This document shows, piece after piece, positions 25,508-36,770 of a DNA stretch of 64,000 nucleotides (within the stretch, counting starts at the first letter, position 1; each line of letters opens with the position of its first letter). Source of the stretch: Pegea sp. RAD2-039 (lineage: Eukaryota; Chordata; Thaliacea; Salpida; Salpidae); the NCBI GenBank assembly GCA_034620365.1, contig JAQGEQ010000201.1:186001-250000 (forward strand). The letters are read 5' to 3'. The position numbers and the translations under genes were made by a program. The notes below the pieces were generated by a model. That model did not search any database. It saw nothing but the letters and a program-made list of their open reading frames with translations, and was not told the DNA's origin.

Positions 25508-26261
25508 CTACTTTTTTTTCGATTTCGAAGCTACAGTCTTCATTACCCATTGCATTCCGTCCTTTAAATTATTAATGAACCTTTTGAATGTTTTATTTAT
25601 TATTTTCTTACTTCAATTCCTTCATTTTTCTTAGCTGAGCAAGCTTGTATCTGCCAATTACGACCTCTGACAGTTTGTAGCTGTAAACCATCCGCTATTT
25701 CAGAAGCTTTTGCAGCTGAAAAGAGATCCTGTTTATTAGCAAACACCAATAGAGGTACTCCACTTAATTTCTCATCTTCTAACAGCTCATTTAACTCCTA
25801 AAAATAATTTGATGAAGAAGACACAAACATAAAACGATCTTTCACCATCCCAGTTTCATCAAAGCGATTTCTATCTGTACTGTCAATCACATACACAAGT
25901 ACATCTGTGCTATCAAAATAATTTCTCCAATAAGGTCTAATCCGTCTTTGACCACCTATGTCCCAGACATTTAGTTTAAAGCCTTGTGATTGGACGCTTT
26001 TGATGTTAAATCCCTGAAAAGAATTATTTTATTCTTTTAGTAATTATATTTTTCTACCTGAGTAGGAGTTATCTGGCTGATTTCTTCAGCTGCAAGAGTT
26101 CTTAGAATTGTAGTTTTTCCGGCGTTATCTAATCCCAGCAAAAGAATTCTTAATTCTTTGTTGCTTTCTGATTTCAGTTTTCGCAACAACTTCAAAAGAC
26201 CCTGATAATTATTTCAAATTATTTTTGGCTTTTTTAAAGTACATCTTTAATACTTTACCAT
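25508..26261 (-). CDS. ARL3: ADP-ribosylation factor-like GTPase ARL3
   Basis: Small GTPase that releases prenylated and myristoylated cargo (including INPP5E) from PDE6D/UNC119 in cilia. Minus-strand exons: 26261-26259 (ATG only), 26201-26058, 26013-25846, 25797-25612, 25561-25508; 555 nt, 184 aa (human 182). P-loop GLDNAGKT, switch [12 protein letters not shown], switch II WDIGGQR, then NKQD and the base-binding CSA are all present; GFNIKSV plus [10 protein letters not shown] is diagnostic of ARL3 rather than ARL2. The start exon is a lone ATG followed directly by GTAAAG, and the next exon begins [10 protein letters not shown], matching the human MGLLSILRKLK. The codon after SA carries KKNEGIE rather than the usual LTGEGVQ, a small divergence in the last helix region. 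Confidence 0.96.
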
Positions 26262-28980
26262 TTTTAAGGTTATTTTTAAATCTCCAAAAAATTGATAATT
26301 TTTCAACTTCTGAAAAGCTAAAGAATAAGATGTTCAATTTAGAAGATAAATTATACAATTAATTTTTTAATAATATGTCTAAAAGTACTGAATTTTGAAG
26401 AATAATAGATTATTGATAAAATCAATTAGTTTAATTTAAAAAAATACAAGTAATTTTTTGGTATCAATTATTATTGAAATATTTACTTCTTGTTAAAAAA
26501 ATTTTAAAGAAAAACAAAGCATAAAAAATATTTTTTCAACTTATTTCGTGTATCTATAAAAAAAGAAAGTTTTTTCAATAAATATTTACTATTCAGTTTG
26601 TTTCAATCACTCACAATAATAATTATTAAATAAAAGAATTTATTAAAATGAAAAATTATAGTATATAAAATATAACATTTTTCAATTTAAATCTAAATAT
26701 TTAAAAATTCAAAATAATATAAAATAAAATCTTATACTTCAAAATTTTGAAATATTTCAATTCAATTTTTCTCTTTTAAATTTTAATTTCAAATAAAACT
26801 GAAAGCAAAAAATTAAAAAGTTCAGTCAAAGCAAGAAGCAACTTAACAAATTATAACAGATGATCAGACGGAAGATGCCTCTGCTTCAAAAATTCAATTT
26901 ATTTTCTAAATTAAAAACGAAAATAAATTTCGTTTGAACTTTATTGAAATCGGCATCTGACTAGGATCTGGCGTTTCTGGTAACAATAACAGCAAGCTTG
27001 TGATCATTCAAGCGTGACAAAAATGGAAAATTAAAACTACTTGATCATGCTTGACACGTTAACTTATCTTTTCAAAAAATAAATGAGAAAATTGCTTTGA
27101 AAAAGCTTATCACTTAATTTTCATTTGATTTTATTTTGAGTTGGCCTTGTTTTTTTAAAGTTGAAATCCTAAAAGAAATGGAAAGAGTTGCTATGAATTG
27201 TATACAACTATTTAAATATTATTTAGCTTAGCTTTATTTTTATAAATGGTAAAAAACTATGGGCTTACATAGTGAGCTTATTACACTAAAGTTACTTTTA
27301 ATTATGACTTATAATTTATTATACTTTTTAATGTACAGCAATAATTAATTTATTTTTGTAAAAAAGATTCTACATCTTCACGGAACAAAAAAAAAATGTA
27401 AATTATTATTAAAACTTTGAATGAAATAGCTAACGCAAATTTATATAGTAAATCAATCTAAAGAAATTTATAATAAACTAAGTTTTTTCGGCTTATGCAG
27501 AACCCTAGAGTCAAAAAATACCTTTCAAATAATTTTAGAGACTGTTATAAATTGTATCTTTTTTTACACTTGAATTACAAAAATAATCTAGAGATTGTAT
27601 TCTTGATTATTTTATATAAAAAGATATAATAAAATGTTAACCATAAAAATTTAATGGTTATTTATATTCAAAAATAACAAATCTAATCGTTACGAAATAA
27701 TCTTCTTAACAGCTAGTAAATTTAAAAGTAGTCTGAATATTTTCAAATTTGATATTATACAGAAAATAGAAACTAACAGAAAACACTTTTAATAAAACTT
27801 GTAAGCTATTTGTAAACAAATTTTGCTGAAAGCTTTTTCTGAAAATAATAAAGAATTTTTTATTATTTTGTTTTTAATACAATCGTTTCAAACTTTTTTC
27901 AATTTGTGATTTAAATCATAAGAATATTACTCACTTTAATTTTAAAATTTTGAAAGTATACATGATCTATTAAACAATTTATGCATAAGTTATTTTCAAC
28001 AGGTTAAAGTTTCCTATTTAATTTGATATAAAAATGCTTTCAAAATGTTTACACGTTTGTACAAATTAATAATTATAATAAAATGTATTATCACATCCAG
28101 CACGACCGTTTTCGGCCGAATCAAGGCTTATTATTAATTAACACGTTTGCTACCTTTATTATAGTTGAATGATGAATGTTAAACCAAATCAAAACAACAA
28201 TAAATCTAAGAAATAAAATAACATCTAATTATGTTTTTCAGTAAAAGTTTGATTAGTCAAGATTTTTTTTTCAAAATTATTAATAAGCATTGTATAATCT
28301 CTAATTTTAATCAAGTTTATTTATTATCTAAGATAGGTTAAAACTAAGTAGTTTAAAACTTTTTAAATTTAGAGAAAGTCAAAATTGAAAAATGTATTAA
28401 AAATGAAAAAAAAATGTGTTAAAGTATATATTTTATTAAATTTATTGAATTTACTTATAAAATTATCAATTTATCTTTAAATTGACTAAAATTGAAACAA
28501 TTTATTGATTATTTACAACTGTCAATTAAGTTTATGTAGTTTTGTTATTCACAATATAACTTAAATAAAATTTGTATTCAAAAATTGCTGTATTTAAAAA
28601 CTACCTTCAATACTTCAACTGAATTTTCCCAAAAGTTATGAAAGTTCTAATTTCGCTTTTCAATTTAGACCAATTTTGAAATCTAACCTAATTATTCATC
28701 CAATTTAATATTTTCACTAAATTTAAAACTAAGTTGTTTCAATTTAGCACCTTGACTCATGAAAAGTCCTTGAGCTAACTCAAGTCAACTTAGTTTTCGG
28801 AAGTTGCTTCTAGAGCAATGTCTTTCTTTAAAATAGTTATTTTTACGCCAGAAATCAAAACTATTCTAAGTATTTAAAAAAAAGTTGATCTTAAACCATC
28901 CATCTTTTGATTTTTGATCTTAAAAATCCTCGGATATTAATTATAAAGATCCTCAGATCCCAAAGGTCCTTAAAGATGAG
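26262..28980. other. AT-rich intergenic region between divergent ARL3 and PCSK7
   Basis: 2.7 kb with no recognisable gene and no TGACGTCA. A 37-bp GC-rich island with the palindrome ttcggccgaa stands out at 28092-28128, and 28747-28795 (minus strand) carries a dispersed SINE-like word group (gtcaaggtgctaaattg). Confidence 0.55.
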
Positions 28981-31011
28981 ATGAAGATCTTTCTTCTGCT
29001 CTTCATCACTTTTACTTACTCCTACAAAGTTGAAGATCACCTAATTACTAATGACGTTACACGGCTGTGGTCAGTACAACTAGTGACGTCATCAATTAAC
29101 GCGTCACTTATTGCTAAGCAACTAAACCTAACAAACTTGGGTCACGTGGTTCACGATCACTACGTCTTTTCATCAGGTGTTGATGACGACGCTAATCACG
29201 TCACAACACGACTACGACTTCATCAAAAAGTCATTTGGTTTGAACAGCAACGCGTGTTGACACGTCATAACCGATTACGTCATCAAAATTTTGACGACCC
29301 GCTTTTCCCGTTTCAATGGCATCTCCATAACAACCGAGGACTCGATCTGAACGTCACTGACGTCTGGCTTCACAACATCACTGGTGATGACGTCATTGTC
29401 GCGATAGTCGATGACGGCGTTGAATGGCGCCACCCGGATTTAATTGAGAACTTTAGCGCTTCTGCAAGCTTTGATTTAAATGGAGATGATGACGACCCGT
29501 CACCAGAAGCTTCGGTGACGTCACGAAACCAACACGGCACCCGGTGCGCAGGTGAGGTGGCCGCAGCTCCGAATTCAGTCTGCGGTGTTGGAATCGCGTT
29601 TAAGGCGCAATTTGCTGGAATCCGAATTCTCGATGGATTATTGACAGACGCGTTAGAAGCAGCGGCGTTCTCGCGACGCGCTGACGTCATCGACATCTAC
29701 AGTTGCTCATGGGGTCCGGAAGATGACGGGAAGACAGTCGACGGGCCCCATCGACTTGCAGAACGCGCGTTACAGCATGGCGTGGTTGCCGGACGACGAG
29801 GTTTCGGTTCGATCTACCTGGTCGCTAGTGGCAACGGAGGGGACAAGCAAGATAATTGTAACTATGATGGATACGCATCATCGATTTATACAATTACCAT
29901 AGCAGCCGTCGATGAATTTGGGAATTCCCCATCATACGCAGAAGGATGTACTTCAATGATCACGGCTTCTCTCAGTAGCGGGACTTCCCCCTCGTTACCA
30001 CGTGCCCGCTCCATAGTAACCACCGATTGGTCGGCTGCTAAAGGCTCGACTTGTACACATGACTTTAGTGGTACCTCAGCTGCGACGCCTCTAGCCGCCG
30101 GAATCGTAGCTCTGATGCTTCAAGTGCGCCCTTGTCTCACGTGGCGTGACGTTACTCATCTAATCGCAATCACATCGCGACAGCTCGTGACGTCATTACC
30201 GAATCAAGCTGGCTATCGTCATAGCAACGCACTTGGGTTTGGACTGATGGATGCGTGGCGTTTAGTGAATGCTGCGAAGGTTTGGACTTCGATTCCATTG
30301 ATGACGTCACTGAAAATCGCGAGTGGTGAGCGTAATCTGCATATTGCTGATCACGTGGTTACTAAACTAGTTGTGACGCAGCAAGAGGCTGATGACGTCA
30401 TGTTAGCGACAATTGAACACGTGATCATCACTGTTGACGTCACACACGAGTCACGTGGTCGACTGAAATACGTCATCATATGTCCGAGTGGTACTTTATC
30501 AGTGATTAAATCACGACCACGTGACAAATCAAGCGATGGATTAAATAATTGGCGGTTTAGTACTGTCCGTTGCTGGGGGGAAACCCCGGTAGGTGAATTC
30601 CAGCTAAAAATTATTGATAGCAGCAAGTCCAAAAGTGGCTTTCTCGTAAAATGGCATCTGACTGTTTACGGATCTTCGATGACATCACATGAATTAAAGT
30701 TGCGTCGCTCATTGGTTGAGAAATCATACAGCGGTCGTCATATCGATGATGACGTCACAGACTGTCCACTTGGCCAGCCATTATCCTATGACGTGACAGC
30801 CGTGTTGTCTGAACGAACTTTGAAGTTTATTTCTTTAATTTCTGGATTTTTACTTTTTTGGACTCTTTACAATTTGGCCGAGGATATTTTGTGCGGAGTC
30901 AAATTGAAGTCGACTCATGTGACTCGAGATGGTTATAACACGATGACAACTGTTGGTGGGGAAGCACCTGTCGTAGATCAAGTTGAAATGGTCAATATAG
31001 AAGCTTTGTAG
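28981..31011 (+). CDS. PCSK7: Proprotein convertase subtilisin/kexin type 7
   Basis: Membrane-bound serine protease of the late secretory pathway that cleaves precursors after basic motifs. Single exon, 676 aa. Signal peptide 1-15; prodomain to about 100, with RHNRLR as the likely autocleavage site; S8 catalytic domain about 105-435 with Asp144 (AIVDDGVEWRHPDL), His185 (HGTRCAGEVAA), oxyanion Asn285 (ASGNGGD) and Ser366 (SGTSAATPLAAG); P domain about 445-565 (FSTVRCWGE); transmembrane helix about 612-633; short cytosolic tail. The blocks DIYSCSWGPEDDGKTVDGPH and LMLQVRPCLTWRDV are those of PCSK7 rather than furin. It has no introns although most neighbours have several, and its coding sequence is CpG-rich and contains nine TGACGTCA palindromes, one within the codons just before catalytic Asp144. 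Confidence 0.98.
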   Translation: MKIFLLLFITFTYSYKVEDHLITNDVTRLWSVQLVTSSINASLIAKQLNLTNLGHVVHDHYVFSSGVDDDANHVTTRLRLHQKVIWFEQQRVLTRHNRLRHQNFDDPLFPFQWHLHNNRGLDLNVTDVWLHNITGDDVIVAIVDDGVEWRHPDLIENFSASASFDLNGDDDDPSPEASVTSRNQHGTRCAGEVAAAPNSVCGVGIAFKAQFAGIRILDGLLTDALEAAAFSRRADVIDIYSCSWGPEDDGKTVDGPHRLAERALQHGVVAGRRGFGSIYLVASGNGGDKQDNCNYDGYASSIYTITIAAVDEFGNSPSYAEGCTSMITASLSSGTSPSLPRARSIVTTDWSAAKGSTCTHDFSGTSAATPLAAGIVALMLQVRPCLTWRDVTHLIAITSRQLVTSLPNQAGYRHSNALGFGLMDAWRLVNAAKVWTSIPLMTSLKIASGERNLHIADHVVTKLVVTQQEADDVMLATIEHVIITVDVTHESRGRLKYVIICPSGTLSVIKSRPRDKSSDGLNNWRFSTVRCWGETPVGEFQLKIIDSSKSKSGFLVKWHLTVYGSSMTSHELKLRRSLVEKSYSGRHIDDDVTDCPLGQPLSYDVTAVLSERTLKFISLISGFLLFWTLYNLAEDILCGVKLKSTHVTRDGYNTMTTVGGEAPVVDQVEMVNIEAL

Positions 31012-31041
31012 CTGGTGACGTCATCGTATAAAGTGACGTCA
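29084..31041. promoter_or_regulatory. TGACGTCA palindromes throughout PCSK7 and its 3' flank
   Basis: Eleven copies, starting at 29084, 29388, 29516, 29682, 30188, 30302, 30393, 30435, 30750, 31016 and 31034. Four coding copies are read as VTS or MTS and five as DV plus Ile/Met/Thr; the last two are within 30 bases of the stop codon. Confidence 0.8.
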
Positions 31042-32802
31042 TGAGACAAATTTAAGCCAAAAAACAAATATATCGATGATGACGAAGTTTAATTCAAATT
31101 TCATTAATAATCTCTAGCACTTATTTAATTGAATCGAAAACCTGACAAATATAAATTTTTCATATCTAATTCTATTTTTATATCAAATTTTTTGAAATTC
31201 TTATAACTTAATTATTTCATTTTACACAAAGCTAGCAATTAAAAATTAAATTAAGTTAGGTTCTGTCGAAAACTATATAATATTACTTACTGAATATTTA
31301 ACAAATAAAAAAGTTGTTTAAATTGATGATAAGTTAATTAAATTTAGTAAAAAGGGATTTAATGCCGATAAATAAAAAGGTTGACAAAATTTCTGTTCTT
31401 TCGCTTTCTTTTGAATCTTGAAACAATTCCATTTTATAAGTTACTTTTCCTGAACTGCTGACTAAACCGCCTCTTCTTGGTCCAGTATCACTCCAATACT
31501 GTACAGCACAAAAGGTTGTTCTGGAAAGACTAAGAGATGATTTGCTTAAACAAGCATCTTGTATGCTCACTCTTCTCTAAAATTTCTGATTCTTAAAAAG
31601 TTTAAAGCTTTTTAGTAAATTAACTTTTTAGTAAATTAGTTTTTTTTTCACATTTGTGAATTTAGAAAGTAAATTTTCAATCAATGATTTTAGACACATT
31701 TAAATGACTGAAAGAGATTTTAAAAGTGTTTTTGAATGAAGTCAAAATCTGTTTGAAAAGCTTCTGGATGGTTTTAGAGACTTTTTCTTCAGTGGGTGTC
31801 TTTGGGTCACTTTTTATTGAGCTCCCTATAAGCTTTGTTGATTAATCAGAACACAAAAGTTAAAAGATTTTAAGATTCTTTTGTCAGTACTTATCAATCG
31901 ATTGTCAGTTTTGGGCAGGGATTGGTTGATTTTGTGATTATATAATGATTTTTCCATACGACTTATGAGCTGGGAATATATTAGCGTTTGAACTTGTTAC
32001 TTTATCAGTAGCAGATAATTATATTTTTTGTATTTAGAAATAAAATCCATAGACTAAAACAAATATGTTAAAATGAAAATATTTTTCAAGATTTTCTATG
32101 TAAAAGCTCAAAACTATTGACAGATTTAAATAGCCATTCATCAAATCTAACTTTGGATAATTGATTCACAAATAACAAATTTGCTGACTAAAACGAGTAA
32201 ATTATTTTTTAATTTTATATTTACTCAAAACTAAAGATTTGGTTTGTTAGAGATTAGTTGTTTATTCAAAAACATTTTTTCATTTAGCTTTCAGAACTTC
32301 TACTGCAAATTTGTTGTTCTTATTCAAAATATCACCTTTATTTAAGATTCAACAATAAACATAATTCACTTGCTTTTTTGAATAGTTTAAAACTAGAGTT
32401 ATCATCTTCATTGCAACAAACAAATGAATCATTTTTGTTTTATTCTCAACTAGAATCTAATCCTACATCTGGACATAAATCGTTTTTATCTTTAATCTAG
32501 ACGACTTTTAACCATGAATCGCTCAAACATATTAACTTCCAAATATTAGGAAGGTGAAATTTTCTTATTAGAAATGAACTTCGAAGACATCAAGAAAACT
32601 AAAACGCAAAAATTTTCCTACTCTTCATTTCTTTAATGCAAAAGTAGTGATGTTTGATATTTGCTGATACAGATTTAAAAGGAGTCTCACTAGGCTTTGA
32701 GGTTCTGGAGGAACTCAGTTCTTTTTGTGGTAAAAGGAAATATATTCTGTGAATTTCTGGAAAATCTTTTGATACAAAACTGAATGCAGTGTCAATTAAG
32801 AA
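31042..32802. other. Intergenic region between PCSK7 and the 18-bp array
   Basis: Mostly AT-rich and without a recognised gene. An ORF on the minus strand (31334-31570, 78 codons) has less biased composition than its surroundings, including a TGPRRGGLVSSSG block, and a preceding ttttag acceptor-like site; it matches no family I know and may be a small or broken gene. Confidence 0.45.
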
Positions 32803-35394
32803 TTGAGGACTAGTAGTGGTTTGAGGACTAGTAGTGGTTTGAGGACTAGTAGTGGTTTGAGGACTAGTAGTGGTTTGAGGACTAGTAGTGGTTTGAGGAC
32901 TATTAGTGGTTTGAGGACTAGTGGTTTGAGGACTAGTAGTGGTTTGAGGACTAGTAGTGGTTTGAGGACTAGTAGTGGTTTGAGGACTAGTAGTGGTTTG
33001 AGGACTAGTAGTGGTTTGAGGACTAGTAGTGGTTTGAGGACTATTAGTGGTTTGAGGACTATTAGTGGTTTGAGGACTAGTAGTGGTTTGAGGACTATTA
33101 GTGGTTTGAGGACTATTAGTGGTTTGAGGACTAGTAGTGGTTTGAGGACTAGTAGTGGTTTGAGGACTAGTAGTGGTGGTTGAGGACTAGTAGTGGTTTG
33201 AGGACTAGTAGTGGTTTGAGGACTAGTAGTGGTTTGAGGACTAGTAGTGGTTTGAGGACTAGTAGTGGTTTGAGGACTAGTAGTGGTTTGAGGACTAGTA
33301 GTGGTTTGAGGACTAGTAGTGGTTTGAGGACTAGTAGTGGTTTGAGGACTAGTAGTGGTTTGAGGACTAGTAGTGGTTTGAGGACTAGTAGTGGTTTGAG
33401 GACTAGTAGTGGTTTGAGGACTAGTAGTGGTTTGAGGACTAGTAGTGGTTTGAGGACTAGTAGTGGTTTGAGGACTAGTAGTGGTTTGAGGACTAGTAGT
33501 GGTTTGAGGACTAGTAGTGGTTTGAGGACTATTAGTGGTTTGAGGACTAGTAGTGGTTTGAGGACTATTAGTGGTTTGAGGACTATTAGTGGTTTGAGGA
33601 CTAGTAGTGGTTTGAGGAATGGTTTTGAGGACTAGTAGTGGTTTGAGGACTATTAGTGGTTTGAGGACTATTAGTGGTTTGAGGACTATTAGTGGTTTGA
33701 GGACTAGTAGTGGTTTGAGGACTAGTAGTGGTTTGAGGACTAGTAGTGGTTTGAGGACTAGTAGTGGTTTGAGGACTAGTAGTGGTTTGAGGACTAGTAG
33801 TGGTTTGAGGACTAGTAGTGGTTTGAGGACTAGTAGTGGTTTGAGGACTAGTAGTGGTTTGAGGACTAGTAGTGGTTTGAGGACTAGTAGTGGTTTGAGG
33901 ACTATTAGTGGTTTGAGGACTAGTAGTGGTTTGAGGACTAGTAGTGGTTTGAGGACTAGTAGTGGTTTGAGGACTATTAGTGGTTTGAGGACTATTAGTG
34001 GTTTGAGGACTATTAGTGGTTTGAGGACTAGTAGTGGTTTGAGGACTAGTAGTAGTTTGAGGACTAGTAGTGGTTTGAGGACTAGTAGTGGTTTGAGGAC
34101 TAGTAGTAGTTTGAGGACTAGTAGTGGTTTGAGGACTAGTAGTGGTTTGAGGACTAGTAGTGGTTTGAGGACTAGTAGTGGTTTGAGGACTATTAGTGGT
34201 TTGAGGACTATCAGTGGTTTGAGGACTAGTAGTGGTTTGAGGACTATTAGTGGTTTGAGGACTATTAGTGAGGACTAGTAGTGGTTTGAGGACTAGTAGT
34301 GGTTTGAGGACTAGTAGTGGTTTGAGGACTAGTAGTAGGACTAGTAGTGGTTTGAGGACTAGTAGGACTAGTAGTTTTGAGGACTAGTAGTGGTTTGAGG
34401 ACTAGTAGTGGTTTGAGGACTAGTAGTGGTTTGAGGACTATTAGTGGTTTGAGGACTATTAGTGGTTTGAGGACTATTAGTGGTTTGAGGACTAGTAGTG
34501 GTTTGAGGACTAGTAGTGGTTTGAGGAATAGTAGTAGTTTGAGGACTAGTAGTGGTTTGAGGACTAGTAGTGGTTTGAGGACTAGTAGTGGTTTGAGGAC
34601 TATTGGTTTGAGTGGTTTGAGGACTATTAGTGGTTTGAGGACTATTAGTGGTTTGAGGACTAGTAGTGGTTTGAGGACTAGTAGTGGTTTGAGGACTAGT
34701 AGTGGTTTGAGGACTAGTAGTGGTTTGAGGACTAGTAGTGGTTTGAGGACTAGTAGTGGTTTGAGGACTAGTAGTGGTTTGAGGACTATTAGTGGTTTGA
34801 GGACTATTAGTGGTTTGAGGACTAGTAGTGGTTTGAGGAATAGTAGTGGTTTGAGGACTAGTAGTGGTTTGAGGACTAGTAGTGGTTTGAGGACTAGTAG
34901 TGGTTTGAGGACTAGTAGTGGTTTGAGGACTAGTAGTGGTTTGAGGACTATTAGTGGTTTGAGGACTAGTAGTGGTTTGAGGACTATTAGTGGTTTGAGG
35001 ACTATTAGTGGTTTGAGGACTAGTAGTGGTTTGAGGAATAGTAGTGGTTTGAGGACTAGTAGTGGTTTGAGGAATAGTAGTGGTTTGAGGACTAGTAGTG
35101 GTTTGAGGACTAGTAGTGGTTTGAGGACTATTAGTGGTTTGAGGACTAGTAGTGGTTTGAGGACTAGTAGTGGTTTGAGGACTATTAGTGGTTTGAGGAC
35201 TAGTAGTGGTTTGAGGACTAGTAGTGGTTTGAGGACTAGTAGTGGTTTGAGGACTAGTAGTGGTTTGAGGACTAGTAGTGGTTTGAGGACTATTAGTGGT
35301 TTGAGGACTAGTAGTGGTTTGAGGACTAGTAGTGGTTTGAGGACTATTAGTGGTTTGAGGACTAGTAGTGGTTTGAGGACTAGTAATGGCAAGA
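32803..35394. repeat. 18-bp minisatellite array, about 140 copies
   Basis: Consensus tttgaggactagtagtgg, with the main variant actattag in place of actagtag. Rare indels (near 33177, 33618, 34268, 34340-34380, 34605) break the register. Because 18 is divisible by three and the unit is stop-free in one plus frame (repeating GLRTSS) and two minus frames (repeating LKPLLV or TTSPQT), it yields long apparent ORFs up to 375 codons. It sits between the 3' ends of convergent PCSK7 and HMBOX1, and I regard the ORFs as artefacts. Confidence 0.97.
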
Positions 35395-35649
35395 AATAGT
35401 TATGATTCTTTGAGATGCCAACATTGATTACAAGAAAGTTTTATCTCTAGGACTTGAAAAATACCAAAAAAATATCTTCGATTACAAATTAATTGAAGGA
35501 AAATTTTGAGCATTTTCTTGAAAATGAAAAATCAAAAAAGTTTGAAATTTTCAAAATAATTTTTAATTTTTTTATTTTTTGATTTGAGAAAAAAATACTT
35601 TTGTTAAAATGAATTCTTCAGAATAAGAAACGAGAAAATTATCGCTAAA

Positions 35650-36770
35650 TGACGTCATCTGATTATTATGTCATCAGCCTCGTATGTTAGTGAGGTCAAG
35701 AACTTAGTTGAGAAAAGAAAAACTTTATGATACCGATAATGACTTCATCAAAACGATTTTGATATGTCATGACGTCATATTCCGCTATTTCATTGAAGAC
35801 GTGAGGCAAAATTTGACTTAATAATTATACCGTCAGACATCGGTGACGTCATCATTTTTCTTCACTTTATCGTCATTCTCCGGTTGCTGTGGCAACAGCA
35901 GAGTGTTGTTGATGACGTCATCATGATTAGAAGAAGATGATGAGGCGACGCTTTCAGATCGAGCTGTTGATGACGTCATCACAGGGATTTTATGACGTCG
36001 GCTCATAAACCATGCGCTGACTTGATTGGGCGAAATCGGTTCAACACGCGCGCTAATACCTTGACTACGTAATTGAGTTTGGATCATATCAGTACAGTTG
36101 GTCGCGATGCTTTTCTTGATGACGTCATTGGGAGTCGGGTCAGTTTGAAAATACTCTTCGAGAAAATTCTCGCAAGCAAGTGGCCAATAAGAATCGGCTT
36201 GAGTGGTTGCTAGGTTACGACGCAATAACAACGAATTGTTGTTGTTTACTAGGGAATTGAAACTACTTCCGGTTGTCGTAGCAACCAGGATGTTGACTTG
36301 ACGACGCTCGCGTACATACCAGTCGTAGAGGATTCGAATTTTACGAAAATTTCGACTTCTAGGATTGAGCAGCCAGGTGGAGATGTAAGGCTGACTGAGC
36401 CTGTTATCGGTTGCCTTGACGATATACGACTGCGTGATCTTGTACTCGCTCATAAATTCCTGGATCTCTTTCTTAACTTCCTGTACGTCACGCTTGAGTA
36501 GATCTCGGACTTCCGGATCTAATTCATCTAATTCGGCGACGCTTATTGATTTCGTCAAATTCTGCAGCGGAATTGAATGGCCAGGTGATGACGTCATAAT
36601 ACCACCATTCTCGTATTTAGCGTAGGGGTCTTGACGACCATAAACCATGCTAGCATATGGATATGTTTCACTGACGTCATTAGCGGTTGGTGTATCAAAC
36701 GTTGATGACGTCATATGCGGCGAATCCATCGATTCACGGCGACGTTTGATTCCAGCTTTTAATGACGTCA
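35650..36770. promoter_or_regulatory. TGACGTCA palindromes in HMBOX1 and its 3' flank
   Basis: Ten copies, starting at 35650, 35770, 35844, 35913, 35971, 36120, 36589, 36672, 36706 and 36763. Eight are coding: four read as MTS and four as DV plus Thr, Ile or Ser. Two have the full 14-bp TGATGACGTCATCA form (around 35913 and 35971). Confidence 0.8.

Noticed and set aside
29370..30632. Minus-strand ORFs opposite PCSK7
   Set aside because: Antisense shadows of a CpG-rich, highly conserved coding sequence.
32900..35390. Telomere-like repeat (ttag, gagg words) linked to nearby HMBOX1
   Set aside because: The unit is not a TTAGGG-type short repeat and lies internally between genes.
32803..35399. 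Long ORFs (126-375 codons) in the 18-bp array, e.g. repeating GLRTSS or LKPLLV
   Set aside because: They arise because the unit length is a multiple of three and lacks stops in those frames; both strands are open, no non-repeat sequence is attached, and register breaks end them.
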